Positions 18,460 to 29,003 of a stretch of DNA of 64,000 nucleotides are shown piece by piece. Source of the DNA: Billgrantia bachuensis (GTDB lineage: Bacteria; Pseudomonadota; Gammaproteobacteria; Pseudomonadales; Halomonadaceae); the NCBI RefSeq assembly GCF_011742165.1, contig NZ_JAAQTO010000013.1, forward strand, positions 186,001 through 250,000. Direction: 5' to 3'. How positions within the stretch are numbered: position 1 is the stretch's first letter; each line of letters opens with the position of its first letter. The notes under the pieces are model-generated. The model saw only the letters and a list, made by a program, of their open reading frames with translations, was not told the DNA's origin and did no database searches. The position numbers and the translations under genes are program-made.

Positions 18460-19677
18460 TCAGCGCATGGCGGCCAGCTCGTTGCCACCCTCGGCCTGAC
18501 CGCGCATGTCGACGCTCTCCGCTGCCACCGGCATGCCGGGGAAGAAGATCCTCTGAGCGCCATTCACGACCACCTGGTCCCCGGGTTCGAGACCGGCAGC
18601 AACGACACGCAGCCCATCGGCCATGCGCCCCAGTTGCACGTCGCGACGCATGGCGCGACCCTCCTCGTCGACCACGTAGACGTACTTGCGGTCCTGGTCG
18701 GTGAGCACCGCCTTGTCGTCGATCAGCAGGGAACCCTCCGCCTCCCCCGCGAGCAACTGCACGCGAGCGTACATGCCCGGGGCGAAGCGACCTTCGCTGT
18801 TGTCGAGCACGGCGCGGGTCAGGATGGTGCCGGCCTCGGCATCCAGGTGGTTGTCGACGAAGTCGACCTCGCCGCGGTAGGGAAAGCCCTCATCGGTCGC
18901 CAGCCCCACGCGCACCGGTATGCCGCCCAGACGGAAGCTGGAACGCTCGCCGCTGCGCGCCATGGCGTCGTAGTGCAGGTAGGCCTGCTCATTGCTGTGG
19001 AAATGCACGTGGACCTGGTCCAGGGCAACGATCCGGGTCAGCGGGGTGGCTTCGGAGACCAGGTTGCCAGGCGTCACCAGGGCGCGCCCGGTGCGTCCGG
19101 CGATCGGTGCGCGCACCTCGGTGAATTCCATGTTGAGCCGAGCCGTCTCGGCACTGGCCCGGGCGGCTAGGATATCGGCCTCGGCCGTGGCCGCCGCCGC
19201 CCGTCGCTGATCCAGCTCCTCGCGGGAGATCGAGCGACTCTGGGCCAGCGCCTCGGCCCTGGCGGCCTCGCTGCGGGCCAGCTCGGCTCGGGCCTGGGCC
19301 CGCTGAAGCTCGGCCTCGGCGCGTTCCAGCTCGGCGCGATAGGGGCGCGGGTCGATGGTGAACAGCACGTCGCCCTTCTCGACCTCCTGGCCTTCGGTGT
19401 AGTGAATGCTGTCGATATAGCCCGAGACGCGAGGGCGCAGGTCGACCGTTTCCACCGCCTCGATGCGGCCGGTGAATGCATCCCACAGCTCGACGTCCTC
19501 GACCAGCACCTGAGCGACGCTGACCTGCGGCGGTGGCGGGCCCTGCTGAGCCCCTTCTTCCTGGGCGCCATCCGCCAGGCTATCGCACCCCGTCAGAACG
19601 ATGAGCCCAGCGACCATGGCGGTAACCATGAGCATTCGCCGGCCATCCCGATTCGCGAACATCTTGTGGACGTTCAT
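18460..19677 (-). CDS. RND efflux periplasmic adaptor (membrane-fusion) lipoprotein
   Basis: Adaptor of 405 residues linking permease and channel. It has a lipoprotein signal ending LIVLTGC, a beta-barrel/lipoyl segment (VDLRPRVSGYIDSIHYTEG, VEKGDVLFTIDPRPY) and an alpha-hairpin rich in Ala/Glu/Arg (about residues 105-175). A returning lipoyl half follows (FTEVRAPIAGRTGRALVTPG). GAGAGGAT precedes ATG 19677. First gene of the efflux operon, divergent from the LysR regulator at 20000. Confidence 0.95.
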   Translation of the reverse strand: MNVHKMFANRDGRRMLMVTAMVAGLIVLTGCDSLADGAQEEGAQQGPPPPQVSVAQVLVEDVELWDAFTGRIEAVETVDLRPRVSGYIDSIHYTEGQEVEKGDVLFTIDPRPYRAELERAEAELQRAQARAELARSEAARAEALAQSRSISREELDQRRAAAATAEADILAARASAETARLNMEFTEVRAPIAGRTGRALVTPGNLVSEATPLTRIVALDQVHVHFHSNEQAYLHYDAMARSGERSSFRLGGIPVRVGLATDEGFPYRGEVDFVDNHLDAEAGTILTRAVLDNSEGRFAPGMYARVQLLAGEAEGSLLIDDKAVLTDQDRKYVYVVDEEGRAMRRDVQLGRMADGLRVVAAGLEPGDQVVVNGAQRIFFPGMPVAAESVDMRGQAEGGNELAAMR

Positions 19678-19999
19678 GGATTATCCTCTCCCAATACCAA
19701 GTAGCAGTTAGCAGTGTCGTTATTCGTTCCGGCCAGTAACTCTCGCCTCAAGACTCATTTTCTTGATCCTTTTTCCCTGACATTTATTAATGTCGTTTGC
19801 CGATGTGATAAATCGACAACTGCGAACTTTGCCGAAGGCAACCATATAGTGCTAACGGGCACTTGATTAGTCGGTCCGACAGGGAAATACTGTCCCATTG
19901 GCGGGACAGTCACCGTGCAGCCTTCTCGTCTTCATTTCGCAGTGCTTATCTCTGACGCAGTGTTCCCTGACATTGCATGCACGGCACAGGACAATAACC
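19678..19999. promoter_or_regulatory. Divergent control region between efflux operon and LysR gene
   Basis: This 322-bp stretch holds no gene I can support. It is clearly AT-richer than its surroundings around 19740-19870, as expected for back-to-back promoters. The only strong symmetry is the palindrome at 19889-19910. Several T-N11-A patterns, the loose LysR half-site, are present but too common here to assign. Confidence 0.6.
19889..19910. promoter_or_regulatory. Perfect inverted repeat upstream of the LysR gene
   Basis: ACTGTCCC (19889-19896) and GGGACAGT (19903-19910) flank 6 nt. It lies 90 bp before the LysR ATG and about 210 bp before the efflux adaptor ATG. The form resembles a TetR/MarR-type operator more than a LysR T-N11-A box. 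A hairpin in the LysR leader is the alternative. Confidence 0.5.
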
Positions 20000-20977
20000 A
20001 TGCTGCAGGACCTCAACGACGCCCTGATTTTTGCCAAGGTCGTGGAACAAGGCAGTTTCAGCGCCGCCGCCAAGCAACTTCGTCTCGGCAAGACGACGGT
20101 CAGCCGCAAGGTGCAGGACCTGGAGCGACGCCTGGGTGCCCGATTGCTCAACCGCACCACCCGCAACCTGAGCCTGACCGAAGCCGGTGCCATCTACTTC
20201 GACTACTGCAACCGCATCGTCCGCGACCTGGGCGAGGCGGAAAAGGCCGTGCATCACCTCGAGGAGAGCCCCCGCGGCTGGCTCAGGGTTACCGCGCCCT
20301 TCACCATGTGCACCGAGTTCACCTCGGTGCTGATACGGGATTTCCGCCAACTGCATCCCCAGGTGCGCATCGAACTGGTGCTCTCCAACGAGCGTCTCGA
20401 CCTGGTCGCCAATCAGATCGACGTGGCGCTGCGGGTCGGCCCGCTGCCGGATTCCAGCCTGGTGGCACGCCCCCTGGCCCGCTTTCGCTCGTTCGTCTAT
20501 GCCAGCGAAACCTACCTCGCCCGTCATGGCGAACCCCGAACGCCATCGGACCTGGCCTCACACCCGGTCCTGGCCAAAGCCATGGACCAACGTGGCCAGC
20601 GCTACGTCTGGCAACTGCACAACAGCGCGAGCCAGGAAACCGTCGAGGTAGAAGTCGACCCGGTGGCCATTGCCAACGACCCCTTCGCCCTGCGCGGCAT
20701 GCTCGTAGACGGGCAAGGCATCATGTTGGCCAACGAGTTCGTCGTTTGTCTCGGTGCGGAAGCCACGCGGCCACGGCGCATCCTGGAAGGCTGGGAGGGC
20801 CCCATGGTCGAAATGAATGCCGTGTTTCCCGGCGGCAGCCTGGTCTCGCCCAAGGTGCGCACCTTCGTCGACTTCGTGGTCGAGAGCATGCGGATCGAGA
20901 GCCTGTCGGCGCCCGAACCGTGGCAGCCACCGGTCTACACCGGCGCTTCGGCCGAGATCGCCGACGAGACGGCTTGA
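20000..20977 (+). CDS. LysR-family transcriptional regulator (CrgA-like)
   Basis: Regulator of 325 residues: an N-terminal winged helix-turn-helix (FAKVVEQGSFSAAAKQL, LRLGKTTVSRKVQDLERRLG, LLNRTTRNLSLTEAG) and a C-terminal co-inducer-binding domain (LRVTAPFTMCTEFTSVLI, VDVALRVGPLPDSSLVA pattern) of the CrgA-like subgroup. ATG 20000 has an AGGA site; upstream in-frame starts extend into the palindromic control region. Divergent from the RND operon, which it probably controls. Confidence 0.93.
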   Translation: MLQDLNDALIFAKVVEQGSFSAAAKQLRLGKTTVSRKVQDLERRLGARLLNRTTRNLSLTEAGAIYFDYCNRIVRDLGEAEKAVHHLEESPRGWLRVTAPFTMCTEFTSVLIRDFRQLHPQVRIELVLSNERLDLVANQIDVALRVGPLPDSSLVARPLARFRSFVYASETYLARHGEPRTPSDLASHPVLAKAMDQRGQRYVWQLHNSASQETVEVEVDPVAIANDPFALRGMLVDGQGIMLANEFVVCLGAEATRPRRILEGWEGPMVEMNAVFPGGSLVSPKVRTFVDFVVESMRIESLSAPEPWQPPVYTGASAEIADETA

Positions 20978-21011
20978 GCCGGTTGCCGGCGCGCTGCCTG
21001 CCGCTGCTCCG

Positions 21012-21428
21012 TCATGCGATATCGGGCAGTACCGCCTCGGCCTCGATCTCGATCAGCCACTCCGGTTCGGAAAGGCCACTGACGATCACCCAGGACGTTG
21101 CCGGTGGCGCCTGAGGAAAGCGCATGCGCAGCGCCTGCACCACGCCCTCCTGATCGTAGCGGGCAGGCTCGGCGATATAGATGCGCATCATCACCACGTG
21201 CGACAGGTCGCCTCCCAGCGTGGTGAGGATCGCTTCGATGTTGTCCAGCGCGGCGAAGGTCTGGCCCTCGAGGTCGGGGCCGACCAGGCACTCGTGGGCA
21301 TCGACGCCAACCTGTCCCGAGAGATGCACGCGATAGCCCCCCTTCACCATCACGGCCTGGCTGAAACCGTACTGCAGCGTATTCGGCAGTCCACGCGGAT
21401 TGATCACTTCCCGTTCCACCCCTTTCAT
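21012..21428 (-). CDS. RidA/YjgF-family protein
   Basis: Small RidA-superfamily protein, 138 residues, usually trimeric. Archetypal RidA hydrolyses reactive 2-aminoacrylate-type imines; subfamilies differ. Recognisable segments are GFSQAVMVKGGYRVHLSGQVGVD, FAALDNIEAILTTLGGDLSHVV and EIEAEAVLPD. The conserved Arg of the RidA active site is not obvious where expected near the C-terminal IEIEAEAV segment, so imine deaminase activity should not be assumed. GAGGAG precedes ATG 21428. It lies 31 nt after the ABC exporter gene on the same strand and may be cotranscribed with it. Confidence 0.85.
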   Translation of the reverse strand: MKGVEREVINPRGLPNTLQYGFSQAVMVKGGYRVHLSGQVGVDAHECLVGPDLEGQTFAALDNIEAILTTLGGDLSHVVMMRIYIAEPARYDQEGVVQALRMRFPQAPPATSWVIVSGLSEPEWLIEIEAEAVLPDIA

Positions 21429-21459
21429 ACCCTCTCCTCTTGCTGTGGGTAGTACTTGC

Positions 21460-23349
<1,890 letters not shown>

Positions 23350-23661
23350 GACAACTCCATCGTCAAGAAAACTTAGGAAGCAAGTATTCTGGAGCTCTTG
23401 TACTTGCTCCAGACTTACTGACAGGATGCAGGCTAAAACCTAAACTTAGATTGAGGTCAAGAAGGACGCTGGGAAATTTCGGCAAAAGCGAATTGAAAAC
23501 CATACGAGCCTCCCCGAGGAATGCAAAATCAAACTTGGTGATTTCAACCATCAGCAATTTTTATAAATAAGTTCGGGTTCAGAAGGATGTTTGTCATGCC
23601 TTGCCATATTGCTGATGAAGCGCTAAAAACATCTCCCCAGTCGAAGTCGAGGAGACGGAAG
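23350..23661. promoter_or_regulatory. Divergent region between ABC exporter and soxR
   Basis: This 312-bp AT-rich gap contains no supportable gene. Apart from the SoxR promoter at 23430-23460 I see no second SoxR dyad, so soxR itself probably has its own promoter nearer to 23560-23640 in the AT-rich stretch. The short open frames here lack ribosome-binding sites. Confidence 0.6.
23430..23460 (-). promoter_or_regulatory. SoxR-dependent promoter facing the ABC exporter
   Basis: On the minus strand, TTGACC (-35, 23455-23460) and TAGCCT (-10, 23430-23435) are separated by exactly 19 bp (23436-23454), the overlong spacer typical of SoxR promoters. The spacer region overlaps an 18-bp dyad (23439-23456) that agrees with the E. 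coli soxS SoxR box at 14 of 18 positions, including the outer CCT and TTGAGG arms on the plus strand. The start codon of the exporter is about 80 nt downstream. Confidence 0.75.
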
Positions 23662-24111
23662 ATGCCGGCCCACCTCCAGCGCGACCTCAGCGTCGGCGAA
23701 GTCGCGAAACGCAGCGGCCTGGCGGTTTCCGCCATTCACTTCTACGAAGCCAAGGGGCTGATCAAGAGCCGCCGCAACGCCGGCAATCAACGCCGCTTCA
23801 CTCGCGACGTACTGCGTCGCGTGGCGATCATCAAGGTCGCCCAGCGTACCGGCATCAGCCTGGCCGAGATTCGTACCGCCTTCGATACCCTGCCGGATTT
23901 CCGGGCGCCTACCGCCGCCGACTGGCAGCGTCTCTCGGCGAGCTGGCGGCACACCCTGGACGAACGGATCGCCCGCCTCGTCCAGCTGCGCGACCAGTTG
24001 GACCACTGTATCGGCTGCGGCTGCCTGTCGATGGGGGATTGCCCGCTGCGCAATCCCGAAGACGAACTAGCCGCCGAGGGTTCGGGGCCGCGCTTGCTCG
24101 ACCCCGATTGA
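23662..24111 (+). CDS. soxR: Redox-sensitive transcriptional activator SoxR
   Basis: MerR-family regulator of 149 residues. It has an N-terminal winged helix ([38 protein letters not shown]), a dimerisation helix, and the [2Fe-2S]-binding four-cysteine motif [14 protein letters not shown] near residue 115. Oxidation of the cluster by redox-active compounds switches it to activator. ATG 23662 has a strong GAGGAGACGG leader; the longer frame from 23587 is unlikely. The SoxR box in its divergent region points away, toward the ABC exporter. No soxS is visible, as in most non-enteric bacteria. Confidence 0.96.
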   Translation: MPAHLQRDLSVGEVAKRSGLAVSAIHFYEAKGLIKSRRNAGNQRRFTRDVLRRVAIIKVAQRTGISLAEIRTAFDTLPDFRAPTAADWQRLSASWRHTLDERIARLVQLRDQLDHCIGCGCLSMGDCPLRNPEDELAAEGSGPRLLDPD

Positions 24112-24221
24112 TTGGCCGCTATTCGGCTCCATCGGCTCGGCACCGTTTAACCGCTCGTTAACCGTTCAGATACGTTTTCATTGGGAGCTGCTATCTTGGG
24201 GGAAGCCCAAGGAGAGCTACC

Positions 24222-24836
24222 ATGCACGATTCACTCGTCCTCTACACCAACCCCATGTCACGCGGGCGCATCGCCCGTTGGATACTGGAGGAGGTAGGCG
24301 CGCCCTACCACACCGAAATCGTCGAGTTCGGCCCCACCATGAAGTCGCCCCATTACCTGGCCATCAACCCGATGGGCAAGGTGCCGGCGATACGCCACGG
24401 CGAGACTGTCGTGACCGAGTGTGCCGCCATCTGCGCCTACCTGGCCGATGCCTTTCCAAGAGCCGCCCTCGCCCCGCCACCAGCCGAGCGCGGCGCCTAC
24501 TATCGATGGCTGTTTTTCGCAGCCGGTCCGCTAGAGGCTGCCATCACGGATCGCGACCTGGGCATGGAACCCAACATCACGCAGCAGGGCAGAGTGGGCT
24601 ACGGTAGCATCGAGGCGGTGCTGGAAACTCTCGAAGTCGCCGTCAGCGCTCACGAGTTCATTGCCGGCCCCCACTTTACCGCAGCCGACGTCTACCTCGG
24701 TTCCCATATAGGCTGGGGGCTTCAGTTCGGCAGCCTGGAATTCTGCCCCGCCTTTATCGATTACTGGGCACGGGTCAGCGATCGTGAGGCTTATCGGCGT
24801 GCCACTGCGCTGGACGACCAGGCGGCCCAGCTCTAG
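24222..24836 (+). CDS. Glutathione S-transferase family protein
   Basis: Protein of 204 residues with an N-terminal thioredoxin-like domain (LVLYTNPMSRGRIARWILEE, NPMGKVPAIRHGETVVTECAAI) and an all-helical C-terminal domain. The segment ECAAIC replaces the usual ESxAI glutathione-contact motif, with Cys in place of the second-position Ser. A Ser lies in the SRGR loop as the likely thiol-activating residue. AAGGAGAG precedes the ATG. It follows soxR by 110 nt on the same strand, consistent with a role in electrophile or oxidative stress, but co-regulation is not shown. Confidence 0.88.
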   Translation: MHDSLVLYTNPMSRGRIARWILEEVGAPYHTEIVEFGPTMKSPHYLAINPMGKVPAIRHGETVVTECAAICAYLADAFPRAALAPPPAERGAYYRWLFFAAGPLEAAITDRDLGMEPNITQQGRVGYGSIEAVLETLEVAVSAHEFIAGPHFTAADVYLGSHIGWGLQFGSLEFCPAFIDYWARVSDREAYRRATALDDQAAQL

Positions 24837-24884
24837 CTTTCGGCATGGCGCGTCAGCGCCTGGCACGCGCTCTTTCAGGTCAAG

Positions 24885-25103
24885 TCACTGCTCGTAGGGC
24901 TTAGCCCACAAGTCGTCGGGCTGATGCCGGCTCAATATCTCCTCCGCCTCGGGCTTCGATTCGTCCGGCACGATCACCTTGACCTGATGGGCCTCCTTGT
25001 CAAAGTGGAGCTTCTCGCGTGGAAAATTCTTCGAGATGAGCTCGTCGTAGGCATTGGTCGCCTTCATGAGGTCGTGATAGGTCGCCGTTACGGTCAGGGT
25101 CAT
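24885..25103 (-). CDS. Small conserved-looking protein of unknown function
   Basis: 72-residue soluble protein starting MTLTVTATYHDLMKATNAYD. The sequence alternates strand-like and helical segments (DELISKNFPREKLHF, QVKVIVPDESKPEAEEILSRHQ) in a beta-alpha-beta arrangement reminiscent of small stress-protein or ferredoxin-like folds. It shows no catalytic motif. ATG 25103 follows a perfect AGGAGG site, which is the main support that it is translated. I do not recognise the family. Confidence 0.75.
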   Translation of the reverse strand: MTLTVTATYHDLMKATNAYDELISKNFPREKLHFDKEAHQVKVIVPDESKPEAEEILSRHQPDDLWAKPYEQ

Positions 25104-25239
25104 ACGTCCTCCTTCCTTTGATCGTCTCGCTGAACACGACGGCACCCCGTGCGGGATGTCCTTTGCCTCCCTCAGTATAGTGAATGGTTCTCGTCGTCCA
25201 GCTTCAGCCGGCAAGGGGTCTTTTCACGCTCTTTCCCGC

Positions 25240-26433
25240 TCAGGAGGGATCGGTCTCGACCAGCACCCAATCATTGTCGGTAAGCGGCTCGGCACCCTGG
25301 GGCGTGACCCGCACGGTATCGCTGAGCCCAATGCCCCACTGACCCGGGATACGCAGGCAGAGCGGCAGGTGAAAGACCATGTCGGCCTCGAACTGTCGTT
25401 GCTGCCCGCGGGCGATGTAGCCACTGCCCTCGACCCAACTGGGCGGGAACTGAGCGCCGACGGCGTAGCCGAACACGCCCGAGAAGAACACCCGTTCGGC
25501 ATGCGGCTCGAGTACGGCCTCGGCAGCCCGGGCAGCCTCGTCGAAGCTGTTGCCGGGCCGCATCGCGGTGCCGATGGCATCGAAAAGGTCGCGGCACACA
25601 TTGCCCAGGACCCGCATCTCGGGGCTGGCCCGGCCCGCCACGACGGTCTTCATCATCGGTGCGGTATAGCGCCGGTAGGCGGCACCGAACTCGAGGAATA
25701 CCGGCTCGCCCGGGGCAATGCGGTAACGCTGATGATTGAGGTGGATGACGCTGATACGTCGGCCAGTCGTCACGATGGGCTGCATGCTCATGAACTCGCT
25801 ACCGGCCGCCAGCATGGCGCGCGCGCCTTCCGCGGCCACATCGCCGTCGGTCATACCGGCGGCGATGACCCGCGTGGCCGCCTTGAGCCCCAGCGAAGCT
25901 ATCCGGGCGCTCTCGCGCAGGCAGGCAAGCTCCGCCTCACTCTTGACGATGCGAATGCGGTCGAGCAGCTCGCCGCCATCGTCGCGAAAGCGCTCGACTC
26001 CCAGGCGCACCTGCAATTCGCGCAGCACGCCGTGGCGCAAACCCGCACCGTAGAGATCCAGGCCGATGGCACGAAATGGGGCCAGGGTCTCGGCCAAGGG
26101 CTCGATCACTTCGCCAATGCCCTCCCAGCGATATCCCAGCAGCTCATCGACCCGCGCGGTGACCACGGCTGGCCCGGTCTCGATGGAAGGCACCTGCAAT
26201 ATCAGCCGCTCGGTCGAGCAGACGAGGCAAGTGTGTACCGACACCTCGAAGGTGTTATAGCCGGTCAGATAGTAGATGTCGGCGGGGTCCGTCAGTAGCA
26301 GAGCATCCAGGCCGGCAGATTGCATGGCGCCGCGCACGCGGGCCAGGCGGGCATCGAATTCGCTTGCGGGAAAGGCCAGCTCACTGGCCTCGAGCTGTGC
26401 CGCCAAGGCGTGGCGGTACTGGTGGTGATCCAT
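25240..26433 (-). CDS. M24 (creatinase/ectoine-hydrolase-like) family hydrolase lacking metal ligands
   Basis: Protein of 397 residues with the creatinase N-domain and a pita-bread C-domain. The positions that hold the five metal ligands in aminopeptidase P are all changed: Glu248 and Ala258 in FLEFGAAYRRYTAP, Tyr323 in FGYAVG for the His, and Pro/Ser where the two glutamates sit. The YRRY-AP and GYAVG-PPSW patterns resemble creatinase and DoeA/EutD ectoine hydrolase, which hydrolyse C-N bonds without dinuclear metal. A halophile would be expected to carry doeA elsewhere with doeB, so this is probably a paralogue. Not a standard Xaa-Pro dipeptidase. Confidence 0.8.
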   Translation of the reverse strand: MDHHQYRHALAAQLEASELAFPASEFDARLARVRGAMQSAGLDALLLTDPADIYYLTGYNTFEVSVHTCLVCSTERLILQVPSIETGPAVVTARVDELLGYRWEGIGEVIEPLAETLAPFRAIGLDLYGAGLRHGVLRELQVRLGVERFRDDGGELLDRIRIVKSEAELACLRESARIASLGLKAATRVIAAGMTDGDVAAEGARAMLAAGSEFMSMQPIVTTGRRISVIHLNHQRYRIAPGEPVFLEFGAAYRRYTAPMMKTVVAGRASPEMRVLGNVCRDLFDAIGTAMRPGNSFDEAARAAEAVLEPHAERVFFSGVFGYAVGAQFPPSWVEGSGYIARGQQRQFEADMVFHLPLCLRIPGQWGIGLSDTVRVTPQGAEPLTDNDWVLVETDPS

Positions 26434-26581
26434 GGCGCGGCTCCGGCGATGGCGAGAATTCTCTGAGCAGTGTAGTCATGACTCGCAGCACGTCAGCCGC
26501 CATCGAAGCGAAATAGGGCTGTTCCAGGACAGGCCGGTTTCGTAGAATCCAGCCTCGTATCCGATGCAACAGGACAACGTT

Positions 26582-27304
26582 ATGGGCAGGGCCTTTCAGA
26601 ACCGCAAGGAATCCATGGCCAAGACGGCCGCCGCCAAGACCAAGGTGTACAGCAAGTACGGTCGCGAGATCTATGTCTGCGCCAAGCAGGGCGGCACCGA
26701 CCCCAACGGCAACCTGACGCTGCGCGGCCTGATAGAGCGTGCCAAGAAGGATCAGGTGCCCAGCCACGTGATCGAAAAAGCGCTGGACAAGGCCAGCGGC
26801 GTGGGCGGCGAGGACTACTCAGTGGCCCGCTACGAAGGTTTCGGCCCAGGCAACTGCATGGTTATCGTCGACTGTCTGACCGACAACCCCAATCGTACCT
26901 TCGGCGACGTTCGCGCCTGCTTCAACAAGGCCAAGAGCAAGCTCGGCACCCCGGGTAGCGTCAGTCACATGTTCGATCACTGCGCCATTCTCTCCTTTGC
27001 CGGCAGTGATGAAGAAGCCGTGCTGGAAACGCTGATGGAGGCCGATGTCGATGTCACCGACATCGAGAACGAAGAGGGTCGCATCACCGTCTTCGCCCCG
27101 CATACGGAGTATGCCAAGACCAAGCAGGCGCTGATCGATACCTTCGGCGAGATAGAGTTCGAGGTCGACGAGATTCAGTTCGTGCCTCAGACCACGGCCC
27201 CTGTCGAGGGCGATGATATCGCCATGTTCGAGAAGCTGATCGACGCCCTCAACGACTTGGATGACGTGCAGAACGTCTTCCACAACGCCGAAATCGACCC
27301 CTAG
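26582..27304 (+). CDS. yeeN: YebC/PmpR-family protein, YeeN type
   Basis: Protein of 240 residues with the TACO1/YebC three-domain fold. The N-terminus [19 protein letters not shown] and the [14 protein letters not shown] segment match the YeeN branch instead of YebC proper (MAGHSKW). YebC-family proteins were long called transcription regulators, but recent work links them to relief of ribosome stalling at proline-rich stretches. The start at 26582 was preferred over 26564 because it matches the family N-terminus. It converges on the DUF3618 gene. Confidence 0.9.
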   Translation: MGRAFQNRKESMAKTAAAKTKVYSKYGREIYVCAKQGGTDPNGNLTLRGLIERAKKDQVPSHVIEKALDKASGVGGEDYSVARYEGFGPGNCMVIVDCLTDNPNRTFGDVRACFNKAKSKLGTPGSVSHMFDHCAILSFAGSDEEAVLETLMEADVDVTDIENEEGRITVFAPHTEYAKTKQALIDTFGEIEFEVDEIQFVPQTTAPVEGDDIAMFEKLIDALNDLDDVQNVFHNAEIDP

Positions 27305-27315
27305 CACACGACAGC

Positions 27316-27340
27316 GCGCCGGCCCGATTGGGCGCGGCGC
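27316..27340. terminator. Compound hairpin between convergent genes
   Basis: Outer stem GCGCC/GGCGC and inner stem GCCC/GGGC around a GATT loop, in the 63-bp gap between yeeN and the DUF3618 gene. No T-tract. Confidence 0.45.
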
Positions 27341-27367
27341 AACTGTCAGGTCTCTTCAAGGCGGGTT

Positions 27368-28507
27368 TCAAGCACCACGTGGCGGTGTGGAACCGCTATC
27401 GCCAGGCTTCGAGCCGGAACCCGGTGCATGTGAGGTGCTGGACCCCGAAGTTCCCGTTCCAGCGCCACTGCCCGAGGCGGTGGAACCGCTGACGCCAGTT
27501 CCACCCTTGCTTGCCGCCGATTCACGTCCGGTACTCGCGCCGGTCCCGGTGGAGGCCGAACCGGCCTTGGCATAACGCTCCTCGCTCGAAGGGTTCTCCA
27601 CGTAGCTTGAGGCGTTCGACGACTGTGCCGAACGGGCCTCCTCCTTCACCCGCTCCGCAGTTTCATGGATCTTTTCCTCGGCTCGCTCGAGCTGTTCCCG
27701 CCCCGCTTCCTCGGCACGCTGCATGGCCCGATCACGCATCTCGCCCAAGTGACGATTCTCGGTGCGAGTCGGCGAGAACAGACTGCCAAGCACGGCGCCC
27801 ATTGCTACCCCGAGGGCGCCAGCCACCAGCGGGTGGTCCTGGACGAAGTGGCTGGTCTGGGCCCCGGCATCGCGTGCGCGATGGGTGACGGACTGCATGG
27901 CGGACTGCTGGCGATCGCGCAGATGCGAGGTGCGATCACGCATCTGCCCCCCCATGTGCTGAGCGCGCTCTCGCACTTTCTCGCTGGCATGCTGGGCGCG
28001 ATCCTTCACGCTGCCGGCCATCTGTTGCGCCTTCCGCGTCATGCCACCGCCACGGCCGCGCTCATCCGAACCATGCTGCGGCGTGGCGCCCAGTGCAGCG
28101 GGATCGTGCCCCAGCGTCGTGGTACCGGCACCGCTGACGGTACTGCCACTGCCCGGCATATCGTCGCCGTCAGGCATTCTCGTGACAGGCATCGTGGCAC
28201 CGGGATAGCCTCCCGCGCGGTACTCCTGATCGTCGTAGTCATGGCTGGAGCGGCGCTGTGCCAGCAACAGCCAGCCCAGGCCAATGCCAGTCACCATGAC
28301 AGGCAACGGGTTCTCTCGGATCGTTCTGCCCAGCGCGGACACGGCATTTTCCGCACCGCCATGACGAAGGTAATCGTAGGTAGTATTCATAAGCTTTTGG
28401 GGAGAGAATCTCTCTTCGATTTCGTGAAGGGTCTCATCCAGACGCGCTCGCGTCTGATGAATCTCGTGTTCGATCTCGTCCGAGGTGCGCCGGCCATGCT
28501 GGCTCAT
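27368..28507 (-). CDS. DUF3618 membrane-associated stress protein with long repetitive tail
   Basis: 379 residues. Residues 1-50 form the DUF3618 motif (EIEHEIHQTRARLDETLHEIEERFSP). One membrane segment follows at about 68-85 (LPVMVTGIGLGWLLLAQ). After it come a Gly/Ser/Met-rich linker, a helical charged region, a second hydrophobic patch (HPLVAGALGVAMGAVLGSLF) and a low-complexity Gly/Ser/Thr tail of some 70 residues. Its ATG overlaps the TGA of the upstream gene by 4 nt. Such proteins occur with holin-like DUF1469 proteins and are thought to act in envelope or stationary-phase stress. Molecular function unknown. Confidence 0.82.
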   Translation of the reverse strand: MSQHGRRTSDEIEHEIHQTRARLDETLHEIEERFSPQKLMNTTYDYLRHGGAENAVSALGRTIRENPLPVMVTGIGLGWLLLAQRRSSHDYDDQEYRAGGYPGATMPVTRMPDGDDMPGSGSTVSGAGTTTLGHDPAALGATPQHGSDERGRGGGMTRKAQQMAGSVKDRAQHASEKVRERAQHMGGQMRDRTSHLRDRQQSAMQSVTHRARDAGAQTSHFVQDHPLVAGALGVAMGAVLGSLFSPTRTENRHLGEMRDRAMQRAEEAGREQLERAEEKIHETAERVKEEARSAQSSNASSYVENPSSEERYAKAGSASTGTGASTGRESAASKGGTGVSGSTASGSGAGTGTSGSSTSHAPGSGSKPGDSGSTPPRGA

Positions 28508-28941
28508 CTCAACTCCTCCTTGACCACCTCTTCATGCTCCTGGGTCAATGCCTTGTCGCGCCGCAGGCTGGCCATGGTGCGTGTCGGCATCAGGTTTTCC
28601 TGCTTGAGCTTCTTGCGCCCTGCCTGAAGCATGATCAGACCGATCACTACCACGACTCCGCCGACAATGAGGGCAGAGAGCCAGGGAGTGGTCTCGGGAG
28701 GAAGGACGGTATCGAGGCCGAAGACCGCTGCGGCCAGCAATACTAGAAAGCCGCTCAGGAGAACGGCACCGGCAATGGCGATCGATGCCAGTGCACCCAT
28801 CGCCTGGCTGGTCTTCTCGCCCATCTCGGCTTTGGCAAGCTCGGTCTCCTTGCGCACCAGCGAGGAGACTTCACGTGCCAGGTTGGAGAAGAGAGAACCT
28901 ATCGAAGACTCTCCCGTACGTACTCTGTTTTCCGCTTCCAT
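28504..28941 (-). CDS. Phage-holin-like / DUF1469 integral membrane protein
   Basis: 145 residues: an amphipathic N-terminal helix (SIGSLFSNLAREVSSLVRKETELAKAE pattern), two membrane segments forming a hairpin (ALASIAIAGAVLLSGFLVLL and LSALIVGGVVVVIGLIMLQ), and a basic C-terminus. This matches the family annotated as phage holin family or DUF1469. Here it is chromosomal, with no phage genes near, so lysis is not implied. ATG 28941 has an AGGAGG site; the frame open to 28980 is not used. Middle gene of a three-gene set. Confidence 0.85.
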   Translation of the reverse strand: MEAENRVRTGESSIGSLFSNLAREVSSLVRKETELAKAEMGEKTSQAMGALASIAIAGAVLLSGFLVLLAAAVFGLDTVLPPETTPWLSALIVGGVVVVIGLIMLQAGRKKLKQENLMPTRTMASLRRDKALTQEHEEVVKEELR

Positions 28942-29003
28942 GAGGTGTCGCCTCCTTTGCAACTCTTGGCAAAGCATCACTCAACGAAGACAACGCCTTC
29001 GTC

